NCBI RefSeq assembly: GCF_000687475.1
Contig: NC_057316.1
Coordinates: forward strand, 5,270,001 to 5,334,000
DNA: 64,000 nt
Origin: Ustilaginoidea virens
Lineage: Eukaryota; Ascomycota; Sordariomycetes; Hypocreales; Clavicipitaceae
Direction: 5' to 3'
The notes beneath the pieces were generated by a model that made no database searches, was not told the DNA's origin, and saw only the letters and a program-made list of their open reading frames with translations. The translations under genes and the position numbers were made by a program. Shown here one piece after another: positions 10,801-21,005 of the stretch (position 1 is the stretch's first letter; each line of letters begins with the position of its first letter).

Positions 10801-11754
10801 ATGACCCCCCGCATCACCATCCTCGGCTCCCTCAACATGGACCTCGTCAGCTACGTCCCGCGCCACCCCCAGCCCGGCGAGACCCTCACCGCGAGCCACT
10901 TCTCCGTCTCGCCCGGCGGCAAGGGCGCCAACCAGGCCGTCGCGTGCGGCAAGCTCTCGCGCCCCAGCTCCCTCGCCGGCCCGCCCGCCGCCCACGTGTC
11001 CATGCTAGGCGCCGTCGGCGACGACGCCCACGGCGCCGCCCTGCTCGACAGCCTGCGCTCCTACGGCGTCGACACGAGCGGCGTCGCCGTGCGCCCCCGC
11101 GCCAGGACCGGCGTCGCCGTCATCGTCGTCGACGAGCCCTCCGGCCAGAACCGCATCATCCTGTCGCCCGAGTCGAACCACTCCCTCCGCCCGGCCGACT
11201 TTGCCCGCCTGCCCGCCCCGCGGCCCGACCTGCTCGTCATGCAGCTCGAGATCCCGCTCGAGACCGTCGTGCGCGCCCTCGAGGCCGCCAGGGCCGACGG
11301 CGTCCCCGTCCTGCTCAACCCCGCGCCCGCCCAGCCGCTCCCCGACGCCGCCTACGACGGCCTGGCCCACCTCGTCGTCAACGAGACCGAGGCCTCCATC
11401 CTGTCCGGGCGCCCCGAGTCGGACCTGGACGATGCCGCCGGCCTCGAGAGCGTCGCGCGCGCGTTCCTCGACCGCGGCGTCAGCAACGTCATCGTCACCC
11501 TTGGCGGCAGGGGCGTCTACTATGCCACCCGGTCGGGGGAAAAGGCCCTAGTCCCCGCCCTCAAAGCCAATGTCGTCGACACCACCGCCGCCGGCGATAC
11601 TTTTGTCGGGTCCTATGCCTTGGCCGTCGCGCGGGGAGCCGAGTCCGACTTTGATATCCATGCTGCCGTTCTGGCTGCCAACGCGGCATCGGCTATAACA
11701 GTTTCACGCAAGGGTGCCCAGGTATCTATACCTTGGAAAGACGAGTTACACTGA
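10801..11754 (+). CDS. rbk1: Ribokinase (PfkB family)
   Basis: Phosphorylates D-ribose to ribose 5-phosphate with ATP. Single exon, 317 residues, typical length. It begins ITILGSLNMDLVSYV, followed by the N-terminal PfkB signature SPGGKGANQAVACG that binds the sugar, the NPAPAQPLPDA loop and VVNETEASILSG. The C-terminal signature VVDTTAAGDTFVGSYALA carries the catalytic Asp in GD and the anion-hole glycines. The Kozak context is GCC ATG A. The gene is extremely GC-rich, so several other frames are also open; these are shadows. Convergent with the next gene, with only 167 bp between stop codons. Confidence 0.94.
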   Translation: MTPRITILGSLNMDLVSYVPRHPQPGETLTASHFSVSPGGKGANQAVACGKLSRPSSLAGPPAAHVSMLGAVGDDAHGAALLDSLRSYGVDTSGVAVRPRARTGVAVIVVDEPSGQNRIILSPESNHSLRPADFARLPAPRPDLLVMQLEIPLETVVRALEAARADGVPVLLNPAPAQPLPDAAYDGLAHLVVNETEASILSGRPESDLDDAAGLESVARAFLDRGVSNVIVTLGGRGVYYATRSGEKALVPALKANVVDTTAAGDTFVGSYALAVARGAESDFDIHAAVLAANAASAITVSRKGAQVSIPWKDELH

Positions 11755-11921
11755 GGGGACCAAGACGTCAAACTTCAGCAAAAATAGCAACTTCTTATAA
11801 AAAAAAAAAAAAAAAGAACCAAGGTAGACTGACAGTTTTCATCTCGGCACTCCATTCCCTCGCCTTCCTTCATCCCCGATTCATGTCTCCCATCTGTGCT
11901 TGCCGGCCGGCTCATTCTTGT

Positions 11922-13752
11922 TCAAAACCAGGATCCCCAATCCCAGAATCCTGAGCCCTGCACTTTTGCATCCAGCATCATCCCCGCGCACATCTTGCCG
12001 CTGGCGTCTTTCCTTCCAGAGTCGGGCTTTGGTGCCGCAGGTGTCCCCAGTGCCTTGATTGCTTGCTCGCCAAAATAATACACCTCACTCACTGGTTTTC
12101 TTAACCCCTCGCCTAGGACGTCCGAACCGTCCAACAAGTTGCCGCACCAAGACCTCCAGCCGTCATCACTGGACGGACAAAGCGGAGGAGATGCACCGAA
12201 ATGGTTCGTCTCTGGTTCATGATTGAGAGTGAATAAATCCTTATCCCCGCTTGATTCCGTAGCAGCACTGAGCTTTGAAGACGCCGTGGCGACGGCTTGC
12301 TGCGCAGCCTTGCGCTGCCTCGGCAATACGTGGGAATCTGAAATTTGGCGCCGTATAGTCATTGCTTTTTCGTCGCCCCAATGCTGAACCATTATCGAAA
12401 AGATGCTATTCTGTTTCGTCTCAGGTCGCGGTGACCAAACGGAGCTGACCGAGTTGCGTACAAGCGCTGCCGTGGCCGTCGTTTCCAGTCGGCTTTCGAG
12501 GTGACGAAGTCCGTTTCGAGGGCCTTCATCGGGGACCATTTTCGGAAAAGCAGAGTGCTGATAACATACCTTGATAGTAAATAATTCAGTTTGAGTGTTG
12601 CCGAGTTCAAGCTCAAGCTCTTCCATCAACTCATCTGATCTGCATCTGCCATGTCCGCTTTGACAGCGCCCGGTTGAGGCAGTCTGCAGCTGGACGTGGA
12701 CCACGAGTAAGGCACTCGTGCCGGCATAGATGGTACTGTCGAGGGTTAGTCGGCGGCGGCCATCTACGCGGAAAGAACCAACAGGACTAACGTCGGCCAG
12801 GAGTGTTCGTGTATCACTTCCAGTATGGTGGTGTTTGGCGTCGAGTCTACGTCAACAGTCAAGTTGTACAAACAGCCAAAGTCAAAGAAACGGTCTGCGA
12901 TGGCGAGTCAGCTTTGGACCACAGTCGTCGAACCACGGTCAAACCACAGTCGAACCGTCCCATGTCAGCTTCCGTACCTAGGTTGTGATGCACAAAAGTC
13001 CCGGTCAACTTTTCCTCATCCGGCTCCTCCGTGGCCTTTGGTCGGAGTGGAGAGATGTGAGAAAGCTTCCTAGTTATCTCTACTGCGACCCAGACGCTCG
13101 CCTTGTCCACGCTCAACTCATCCCGATGCGTGGTGAGAGATATGCAGGGCGACAGAAAGTAAGCCCCGCCGCTATTTCGGGATATTTGCCGGGGGCTTAA
13201 TCGCTGCGGGCTGGCTCGAGGTGTTTGCGGCCGCATTCGGTCCCGGGGCTCAGCAGTGCTTCTCGATTCTTCATCGGACGGCGAGGTCGACGACGGGCGG
13301 CATGGATTCGCCTCCCCATCCTGCCGAGACGAGCCCGAGGACGACATGCCGCCGCCAGAGGCGTTTCGAGGGGGGCATGAACGACCAATGGAGAGACGTC
13401 GCTTGAAGTTGTTGAAGTTTGGGGTTGACCTTCTCAAGAGCCCGCGACAGCTGGCCACGGCTGCTTCCCACGACGGAATATGGTGGTGGCTCAGATCCAC
13501 GGAGCTGGCCCAGAAGTCGCGGTTGATCAGGCTCGCCTTGCGGGCTCGTCTCCGGGACACGTGCAAGAGCTTGGCCTTGTGGGTGACGCTCGATACGGTA
13601 CTTTGGCTGTCGTTGGTGGATGTCTTTCGAATGGCGTTTGCCAAGTCTTTGGTGCCGCTGCGCCGATGCCGCTTGATGATCCTCAACGGGCTGGGTTTGT
13701 CTCGCCCGAGGCTCTGCTGTGCTTGGGCGTGGCTTGGCTGATAAGATGTCAT
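11922..13752 (-). CDS. Uncharacterised fungal protein, three exons
   Basis: Not recognised by function. Exons 13752-12978, 12894-12792 and 12735-11922 encode 563 residues. Intron 1 (83 nt) has donor GTACGG, branch GCTGAC and acceptor CGCAG; intron 2 (56 nt) has GTTAGT, GACTAAC and GACAG. The joins give HHNLDRFFDFGCLYNLTV and EHSWPTTIYAGTSALLVV, which look like continuous beta-rich sequence, and each unspliced frame hits stops. The N-terminal third is basic and Ser-rich and probably disordered; the middle has a segment ACIS-like region VWVAVEITRKLSHISPL; then comes LMEELELELGNTQTELFTI and YQHSAFPKM. The C-terminal part includes WSPRPETKQNSIFSI and HWGDEKAMTIRRQI. No signal peptide, membrane span or catalytic motif is evident. 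The layout resembles a conserved fungal family I cannot name. Confidence 0.7.
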
Positions 13753-14362
13753 GGTAAAAAAGATGCAAGCGTGTTATGATGATGACGATATCGAGAAAAG
13801 GACAAAACGGGGCTGGTCTGAAAGCTGTTTTTTTTTTTTTTTTTTTTTTTCCCGTGTGGAAGGAAGGAGAGCAAGACGGCTGGAGGAGAAAGGTCTGCGC
13901 AGACCTGGCGCGGGACGATGGCGAGAAAAGGAAAGCGCGACTCGAAGAGAAGCAGCAACGCCGCTGGTGCAGTACTAAAAAGAAAGTGATGACATGAAAT
14001 AAAACAAGGCAATACAAAGCAAAACAAAACAATATAAGTCGAGCGAGCGAGGGAGAAAGAGAGAGAGAGAGAGAGATGCAGTCCGTGCAAAAGCATTTCC
14101 CTAGCAAGGAGCATCTCGTATTCAACAGGTACTTGGTATTGATGTGTCCGAGGCGCTGTTTGACGTAAACGTACTCAATAGGGCAAAATGAAGAAACGAA
14201 CAAGGCCGGCCGTCTGACGCGTGCTTGTTCCAGGTGTTTCTAACCCCCGTCAGCGTCATCCTCCTCCGAGCCGAGCCTTGGCAACCGAAACCCCGACACG
14301 ACGCCGCGCAAACCAAGGCGCAAAACAAAACCCCCTCGAGGGAAACAGCCCGGGTTTGCGGT
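13753..14362. promoter_or_regulatory. Intergenic region between two minus-strand genes
   Basis: 610 bases holding the promoter and leader of the downstream gene and the 3' end of the UBC-fold gene. It contains a T22 run (about 13829-13850) and a (GA)n run near 14054-14075. No gene supported. Confidence 0.45.
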
Positions 14363-15706
14363 TCAGGCTGCGCCGCCCAGCATGCCGCGAATAGTCTCCT
14401 TGAGCGAATCCACGTCCGCCTGCGCCATTGGCAGGAACCGAATCTGAGGATTTTGTCAGGAACAAAGCAGAGCCCCCACGGCATATATATATATATGTGT
14501 ATATATATATATTGTGCGTGGTGTGTGTGTTTTGCTTACCATGTCGTCTGCTACGCCCGACCCGCTGTACAAGACGGATTCCGAGAGACTCGCCGCCACG
14601 CCCTTCTTGACCCGGGCCTCCCACACGCCATCCCAGTTCCACTCCCCGGGCTCTCGGGCGCCCGCGCCAGGAGGCGGCGGCGGCGTCGGCGGCGGCGGAG
14701 GGGCCTGCTCGCCGCCGCCGTCGTTGTCCGCAGCCGGGCTTGCGTGGCCAGCGTCGGCGCGGGCCGCCTCCCTGCGGCGGTGCGTCCGCCACGCGTGCCA
14801 CGCTCCAGGGTTGCCGGCCGCCGCGAGGGGCACCGCGTCCAGCACCTCGGCGGTGTCGAACGCGCTTCGGACGTACCCGAGGATGCCGGCGACGGACGCG
14901 CTCGCCTTCCCGGCCCCCCAGTCGCGCGGGGTGTTGCTGCTGCTGCTGCTGTCGTCCGACGACGACTCGTCCGGCGGCGCGCTGCTTCCCGCCTGGGCGC
15001 CGCGGGCTCGCGGGCCAGAGCCAGGTGCTGCTGCTGCCCTGCCGCCCTGCCGCGCCGTGCTGGCGTCCGGCGTCCCGGCCCTCTGCCCAAACCAAGCCGG
15101 GTATCCGTGGCGGAGGCTGAAGCCGCCGGGGGGCAGGCGCTCGCGGTCCGCTGCGCCGGCCTCGCCGTGCTCCTGCACGTCCGTCGTGTACATGTACGTC
15201 GTCAGCGGGCATATCAGCGGGTGGAACATGTCGGTCGAGAAGAGGATCAGCGGCGGCGAGGCCGGGTAGGTGTCGGGAAACGACATGTGGAACCGCAGCA
15301 CGGCCGGCGCGTACGGTCCTGTCGACGCGAGGCAAAGTCAGCCCAAAGTCGGTTGGCAGGGCCCAGATGCGTCTAGTCTAATCTGCGCCGCGTGAAGGTG
15401 AAGCCAACTCGTTCGAGCCGTACTAACCGTGGCGGACAAACAGCACGGCCGACCAGAGCGTCGGATCCCCCGGTGCCAGGGTGACCAAGACGCCCTCAGG
15501 ACATGTTTGCTTCAAGCCAGCGCTGGGGGCGGCGTGTCGGGTTAGCCAAACGAACTGCAGCATTGCTCCTGCTGCACCCGCGGGGGGGGGGGGGGGGGGG
15601 GGGGGGGGGACACGCACAACTCGGATAACAAATGCTGTCTTTGCAGCGAGGGCAGGTTTCCTAGAAGAGTCATGCTGCCGGCCGCGGGGAGGTGGAAAGC
15701 GTGCAT
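14363..15706 (-). CDS. UBC-fold (E2-like, probably inactive) protein
   Basis: Ubiquitin-conjugating-enzyme fold protein. Four exons: 15706-15618, 15522-15428, 15318-14540 and 14443-14363, 347 residues, all phases consistent (donors GTGCGT, GTTAGT, GTAAGC; branch CTAAC before the first acceptor). The fold runs from LLSEFAGLKQTCPEGVLVTL through GDPTLWSAVLFVRHG, PYAPAVLRFHMSFPDTYP and PPLILFSTDMFHPLICPL. The usual HPN...G..CL catalytic-Cys motif is absent; HPLICPLTTYMYTTD stands there instead, so an inactive UEV/AKTIP-like role is inferred. A long Ser/Gly/Ala-rich insertion follows, then conserved AAGNPGAWHAWRTHRR, EWNWDGVWEARVKKG and a C-terminal helix ending MLGGAA. Start is the first ATG of exon 1; a second Met 11 residues in is possible. 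Intron 1 carries a 28-base C-run on the sense strand. Confidence 0.82.
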
Positions 15707-15774
15707 CTTGGTAAGACGTCTCGGAGATAGATTGAGTGAACGGGGGGGGCTGCGAGCAGGCTAGGTTAGGTACC

Positions 15775-15836
15775 GGCTACCTAAGGTGCCTAGTTCAGGT
15801 ACCTACCCTTGGAGGTACCTGGCCTTCTTGCAGGTA
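15775..15836. repeat. Cluster of AGGTACCT/CTAAGGT motifs
   Basis: Several copies of GGTACC and AGGTACCT lie within about 60 bases just upstream of the UBC-fold gene. This is one of many dispersed clusters in the window. Confidence 0.6.
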
Positions 15837-16032
15837 CAAAGAAGGGAGAGGACCGGGGCAAAGGAAGCAGCTGTCCGGATCAGGGGCCAAAGTGGGGGCG
15901 GTGAGCGATTCTGCCCGTTGAAGCATGCAAGCGTCATATCATGGCGGGGGTCATGGTCAAAGTTTGCGACACTTTTTTTTTTTTTTTTTTTTTTTTTTCC
16001 CCTTTCCCGCATAAAGGGGCATGGACACGGGC

Positions 16033-16155
16033 ATGAGCATGAGCATGGACATGAGCATGAGCATGGACATGAGCATGAGCATGGACATGAGCATGAGCAT
16101 GGACATGAGCATGAGCATGGACATGAGCATGAGCATGGACATGAGCATGAGCATG
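16033..16155. repeat. Perfect 18-bp tandem repeat, 6.8 copies
   Basis: The unit ATGAGCATGAGCATGGAC repeats without a mismatch. It keeps several frames open on both strands (for example Met-Ser-Met-Ser-Met-Asp), so the overlapping ORFs are artefacts of the repeat. A T-run of about 24 bases (15975-15998) lies just before it. It sits in the 694-bp gap between the UBC-fold gene and the CCDC124 gene. Confidence 0.95.
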
Positions 16156-16276
16156 TCTGGCCTCGAATCACTTGACAAGCTGCAGTCTGCGCCGTCATGG
16201 CTTTGCTTCTTGGCCCATTCTGAAGATGCTTCGTGCGTGGTGCTATCTCCTCGATTGGGTGTGTTATTGTGTGAAA

Positions 16277-16312
16277 GGGGCTTGGCTTGGCTTGGCTTGG
16301 CTTGGCTTGGCT
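16277..16312. repeat. GGCTT pentanucleotide tandem repeat
   Basis: About seven head-to-tail copies of GCTTG/GGCTT, downstream of the CCDC124 stop codon. Confidence 0.85.
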
Positions 16313-16399
16313 GCTTGGGGAACCAACAAATTCCTCGTCCTACCCCCGCAAGCTATCCAGCAATTCTTGCGCTTTGTCGAGACTCCAGGCTCTCCTGGC

Positions 16400-17235
16400 C
16401 TAGCCTAGACGCCTCTCAATCTTGGACCTTTCGTCCTCCTTGACCATTTCCAACTCTTGGCGTGTGGCATTGTAGGCAGCCGTGACCTGGTTGAACGGGT
16501 TGTCTGGGCTCTTGTCAAACTCCTTCCTGATCCTCTGCTTGCGCTGGTCCAGCCGCAAACCGACGCCGCTCCCGTCCGCCTTCATCTCGGCCAGCCTGCG
16601 CTCTTCATACTTGGCGTAGGCTGCCGCGAACCTCCTCTCGGGGTGCTTGTCGATCTTGGAATCGTCCGAGCCGGTCGCCAGCGACAGGGCGTCGAGCGCG
16701 TTGTCGATGCCGCTCGCGCTGAGGGCGGACGGCGCGTCGCCATCGAGCTGCGAGAGATCCAGGCCGCGCGACTTCTTGACGGCGGCCTTTGACTTTTTGG
16801 GTTCGGCCCGTTCCCCCAAGCTGGCTTCCTCTTCCTTCAGAAGAGCGTCCTTTTCGGCCTTTTTCTTGGCCAGGTCGGCTTTTTTGGCAGCTTCGGCTTC
16901 CCTGGATGGCGCGTGAGCATTTCATTTCATGGTATTTTATCCCTCTTTTTTTTTTTTTCTTTTCTTTTCTTTTTTTTTTCCCCCATCGTCAAGAGTCAAC
17001 TCGCAAGCTTCCGGGGCAAGCCCGTTGGCAGGCTGTATCAAAAGGCGCGCGCGGATAAAAGACATTGATAGTTTTCGGCTTACTTTTTAGCATTGCTCTT
17101 GGCGCCCTTTGCCCACTGCTCTGCCTCGTCGGCTTCGTGTCTGGCCTCGGCCGCTGCTGCCTTTTGCGAAGCCGCCTCGGCCTTGCGGGCATTCCCCGCG
17201 GCCTTTTTGCTGTTTTCTCCCTTCTTGCCCGCCAT
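16400..17235 (-). CDS. CCDC124/Lso2-type ribosome-associated coiled-coil protein
   Basis: Member of the CCDC124 (DUF1014) family, related to yeast Lso2, which binds idle ribosomes and helps them restart. Exons 17235-17084 and 16901-16400; the 182-nt intron has donor GTAAGC and acceptor ATCCAG and contains long A-runs on the sense strand. 217 residues, normal length. The N-terminus MAGKKGENSKKAAGNARKAE is the family's basic ribosome-binding segment, followed by a Lys/Glu/Ala coiled coil that crosses the splice junction (SNAKKEAEAAKKADLAKKKA). The C-terminal half has LDALSLATG, HPERRFAAAYAKYEERRL, LRLDQRKQRIRKEFDKSPDN and PFNQVTAAYN, all characteristic of the family. Start is the ATG before AGKKG in a good context. 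Confidence 0.92.
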
Positions 17236-18135
17236 GGCGAAAAAGGACGAAAGCTGGGGGGGGGGCGTTGACGCGCGCGGTCGGGGTGTCAAACTCGGGC
17301 GAAAGGAGGCGAAGGCGGGGGAGGAGTGTTTGGGCCCGGGGTGAGGGGGGGGGGGGGGGGTGAGAGAATCGGATTGCCGGCGGTGTGCGGGACGTTGTCG
17401 ATGCCAGTGCAGAGTCGGCTAATTGCTTTGGCCGGATTGCGATGCCAGCCTCACCGTGGTAGCAATGCAGATTCCGGTGTTGTTGTTGGTGGCCCAAGGT
17501 GTGGTGGCCTGGCTGTCGGATGGATTGATGGATGCATCGCATCATTGATGGCTGCGGTGCGCTGCGCTGCGGGGTTTTTTTTTTTTTTGCTGCGGTCAAT
17601 TTTCGCTGGACCCCCACATCAGGCCAGGCAGGCCGGCCAACTGCGCTGTGGCACAGGGTGGTGAAGCGCTGAGGAGCCGGCCTGTCATGCTGCGTGCTCA
17701 GCGGCTGCGACGCCCACAGCCAGCCCCGGCCCCGGCCACCCTCGTCCTCGCACCCCGAGCCGAGGAGGGGAAGGAAGGAATGAATGAGTGAATGGCCGCA
17801 GCGAGTCAATCGTTCACGCCGAGAACCGCACGTGTTGATATCCAAGTACCTACCAAGTATCCGAGGACCAGACCCTTACAGTCGGCTCGCCCAATGCCAA
17901 CTTCCAGCAGCGGGTGCAGTGCAGCAGGGCAGGTCTGTTGTTCTTGGAAGGCAGGTTAACCCCACCAGAGGTTGTCGTCATGTATGCAGAACGTCAAACC
18001 ACAGGGTACCCAGGGTACCTCTGGTGGCCGAAACTGTCTGGACTCATCTTTCCTTTATCCCGTCTTTTGTGCAGGTCAAGACAAAAACGGTCTTGACAGC
18101 AAGATGAACCTTGCCTAACCGACCTTACCTCACTG

Positions 18136-18163
18136 GTAGGTAGGTAGGTAGGTAGGTAGGTAC
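18136..18163. repeat. GGTA tetranucleotide run
   Basis: Seven direct GGTA copies ending in GGTACC. Part of the AGGTACCT-rich repeat class. Confidence 0.85.
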
Positions 18164-20279
18164 CCAATGGTTTTGCGAGGATTCGACTTTGCGCGCCTGG
18201 ATCCAGCATCGCAATCGCCCTGACAACATGCTGGTCCTCCTTCCTTGCGGAACCCCCATCCGAGACTAAAACGTCGAGTTGATATTATGGCCCGTCAAAG
18301 CTGTCTGGTGCCCGTAAGTATGCCCTCGGCATCTTGGTCGATGCTGCATTGGGCTACTACCTGGCAGCCTTCAGCCGAATCTCGCATGATGCCATGAGTC
18401 ACAAACACCCGAAACCCTACCACCTGGCCCATCCGAAGGCTTCGAGACCCTCTCATCCCCCCCGTTTGCTGACCGAGCTGCTTTGAAGAAATGTCGCTTG
18501 ATGATCTATCACGACGGACGGCAAGGTCCCCAGGAGGGCATCCGGTCCGTGGCTAGACAGCCAGCTGACTTGCCGGGGCATGCAGGCGGGCTGGGCTGCA
18601 CGTAGAATCCACCATCTTCAGTCTCTGGGCTCGATTGGTTACCGTGGACCCTGATTATGTATGCGTTGGATGCCGTGCTCGTCCTCGGGCGTGGGCGGGC
18701 GTGTTTTGAGGGGCCAAGTCATCTTTGCAGAAAGTCGGGTCGCAAAGTCGGGTCGCAAAGACTGGTCGCAAAGACTGGCCGTGGGCTCGTTGGTACGGAA
18801 TACAGCGTACAGCGCCGCCAACGTCATTCATCTGCTCATCTCCCCTCCTCCGATATGGATATCGGCTGGTCGACAAGGGGGAAACGCTTCGCTTGGCGCA
18901 CACAGACGGGGACTTTGAGTGCAGAACAGCACTGCAGAGCCGCCACGATTCTTTTTCCTTGTTCCACACACACTCACGCGCCCGCGCCCGCGCCCGCGCA
19001 CCTGAACCTATAATCCGGTGCCCTGCTGACTACCCAGACACTTCGGCATTCCTACTTGAGGTATCCAGATCAAATACTCGGTACTGTCTGGCATCTACCT
19101 TTGGGGTTAGATATGCCCCTTGTCCATGTTTATGCTGAGCATGGTCGCCATATGGCGAATCGTTCTCAAGCAAAGTACGGAGTACACGGGCTGGATTCTC
19201 CTCTCTTGCCGCTCTTTTCTTTTGCTGCTTTGCTTCTAGGCAGTGTGGCGCAGCTTGATCTCGTCCGTACTTTGCTCCGCGTACAGAGTTGCCCCGTGCT
19301 CTGAGGATGATAAGAGCAAAACAACCACGTCAGCAAGGTAGCACATGCTTCTCAAATTGAAAGGCATTCCAAGGAGCGCCTTGCGGCCAAGGCTCGCCTC
19401 GCCGGCCGGTATCTTTTGGGTGGAGAGAGACGACATGCATGATACCCCTGGCCGACGAGTGGTCGGGCAATCTTGCGCGGCAAAGGCGCCATGCCTAGAG
19501 ATGCACCGATGATAATACGCGGGTCACATCATGGCGAGAGGGGAAAAAACATTCCTTCAGCGAGATGGCTTTTGTTTGCGGCTTTTTTGAGTCGTGACGA
19601 ATATGAGTCAGGACCGGTGTGCTAGGGCACAGCGGTTCACCAGGAGACTGGAGTCCGTTGCAACGCGGCATAGACGGTTCAACTGAGGGGCGTTAAGGAC
19701 AATCACGGGCTGTCGACCTCGGCATTGACGGGTCGAGTCTTGGCAGTCTCTCGGGTGTCGAAATTCCTGTGAAATGTGACGGATCAGCAAATGAAAGAAA
19801 CGTGACTAGAAACTGTCGTGCCCCCCGTTGGCAGGTTGTAGGGGTCTGGTCTGCATTTCTGAGGGCTGGTAACACCAACGACCATCAGGGGAAGTTTGAC
19901 AGCGCAAGTCAAACTGTCGACAGTGGAAATTAACGGCGCAAATTCCATGGATTGCCAAGGAAGGGTAAAGTAATGTTTCTTTTAAAAACATAAAACCACC
20001 CACCTCCAGCTTGGCAGGGTCCTGACGGGCCAATACCCCCTGCAAGCTACTCGCGGTGGTACGGCGCGCTCATGTTGGTGATGAGTTGATGCATCCAACT
20101 TGATCCAAGCTTGTCCGCAGGCTAGCTATGTCGTTCCGAATGGTTGAAAACGTTGACTGGGGTCATCTGACGTAGCCAGGCAAAACCCCCCTGGCCGTCA
20201 CTCACGGCACAAAAACGTGGCGCCGTGAGCTGGCCCATGTATGTACGAACTGGCCCCTGTATTCACCAGGGTTGAGACG

Positions 20280-20354
20280 AGGGTACAGGTCAACCGACCT
20301 GTGTCCCCCCCTTGTCATCCGACCCCCCCATAATAACTTAACTGACCTGACCAT
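20280..20354 (+). repeat. Left terminal inverted repeat
   Basis: Includes TCAACCGACC, a C-run, TTGTCATCCGAC, another C-run and ATAATAACTTAACTGACC. Pairs with 21006-21082. Confidence 0.85.
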
Positions 20355-20408
20355 TGCTATGGGCTATACTCTTAATATAATTGGTTTATTAGGGAATAGT
20401 AGGGTCAG

Positions 20409-21005
20409 GTCACTTTACATAGAATACTATATAGAGAAGTACTTTCTCTGCTATTTTACTAGGTTCCTAGGTAGGGGTACCTAGTAAAAGAAATTAAAGA
20501 AGTCACTTTCTATAGAAAAATATAGAGAGAAGTACTTTCTCTGCTGTTTTATTAGGTTCTTATATAAGGGTACCTAATATAAGAAATAAAATAAGTCACT
20601 TTATATAGAAATATATATATAAAGGTACCTACCTCTCTTTCTATCCCTAGTACCTACTAAATAGGTAGGTACCTAGGTACCTAGGTACTAGGCACTTAGT
20701 AGAAGTATTAGAAGTCACTTTATACAGAAAAATATATATAAAGGTACTTTTTTCTACTATAATACCTAAGTACCTAAGTACCTACCTAGTAAAAAGAAAG
20801 GAAGTCGCTTTCTATAGAAAAGTCTATATAAAGGTACTTTATTTACTTTTAATATTAGGTTCTTAGGTAGGGATACCTGGTAAAAATATAATAGAAGTCA
20901 CCTCCTATAGGAAAATATATATAAAGATACTTATAGTCTAGTGGCTACTGTAGATTAAAGGATCCACTACTCTTTATTAGCGTATCTCTATATTAGGAAA
21001 GAGCC
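20409..21005 (+). repeat. Six tandem ~93-bp units with hairpin potential
   Basis: Units begin with GTCACTT or a variant at 20409, 20502, 20595, 20714, 20804 and 20897, giving spacings of 93, 93, 119, 90 and 93 bases. Each carries a TATAGAAAAATATA-like block, a GGTACTTT or AGTACTTTCT block and, in most, a stem of the form TTACTAGGT...ACCTAGTAA. In units 1 and 2 both arms change together (ACTAGGT/ACCTAGT versus ATTAGGT/ACCTAAT), so the stem is kept. Confidence 0.8.

Noticed and set aside
10500..11654. 384-codon sense-strand frame overlapping ribokinase
   Set aside because: Arg/Pro-rich shadow frame of the ribokinase gene; the ribokinase frame carries all family motifs.
15786..16443. Open frames encoding Met-Ser-Met-Asp or His-Glu repeats
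   Set aside because: Created by the 18-bp tandem repeat, which is open in several frames on both strands.
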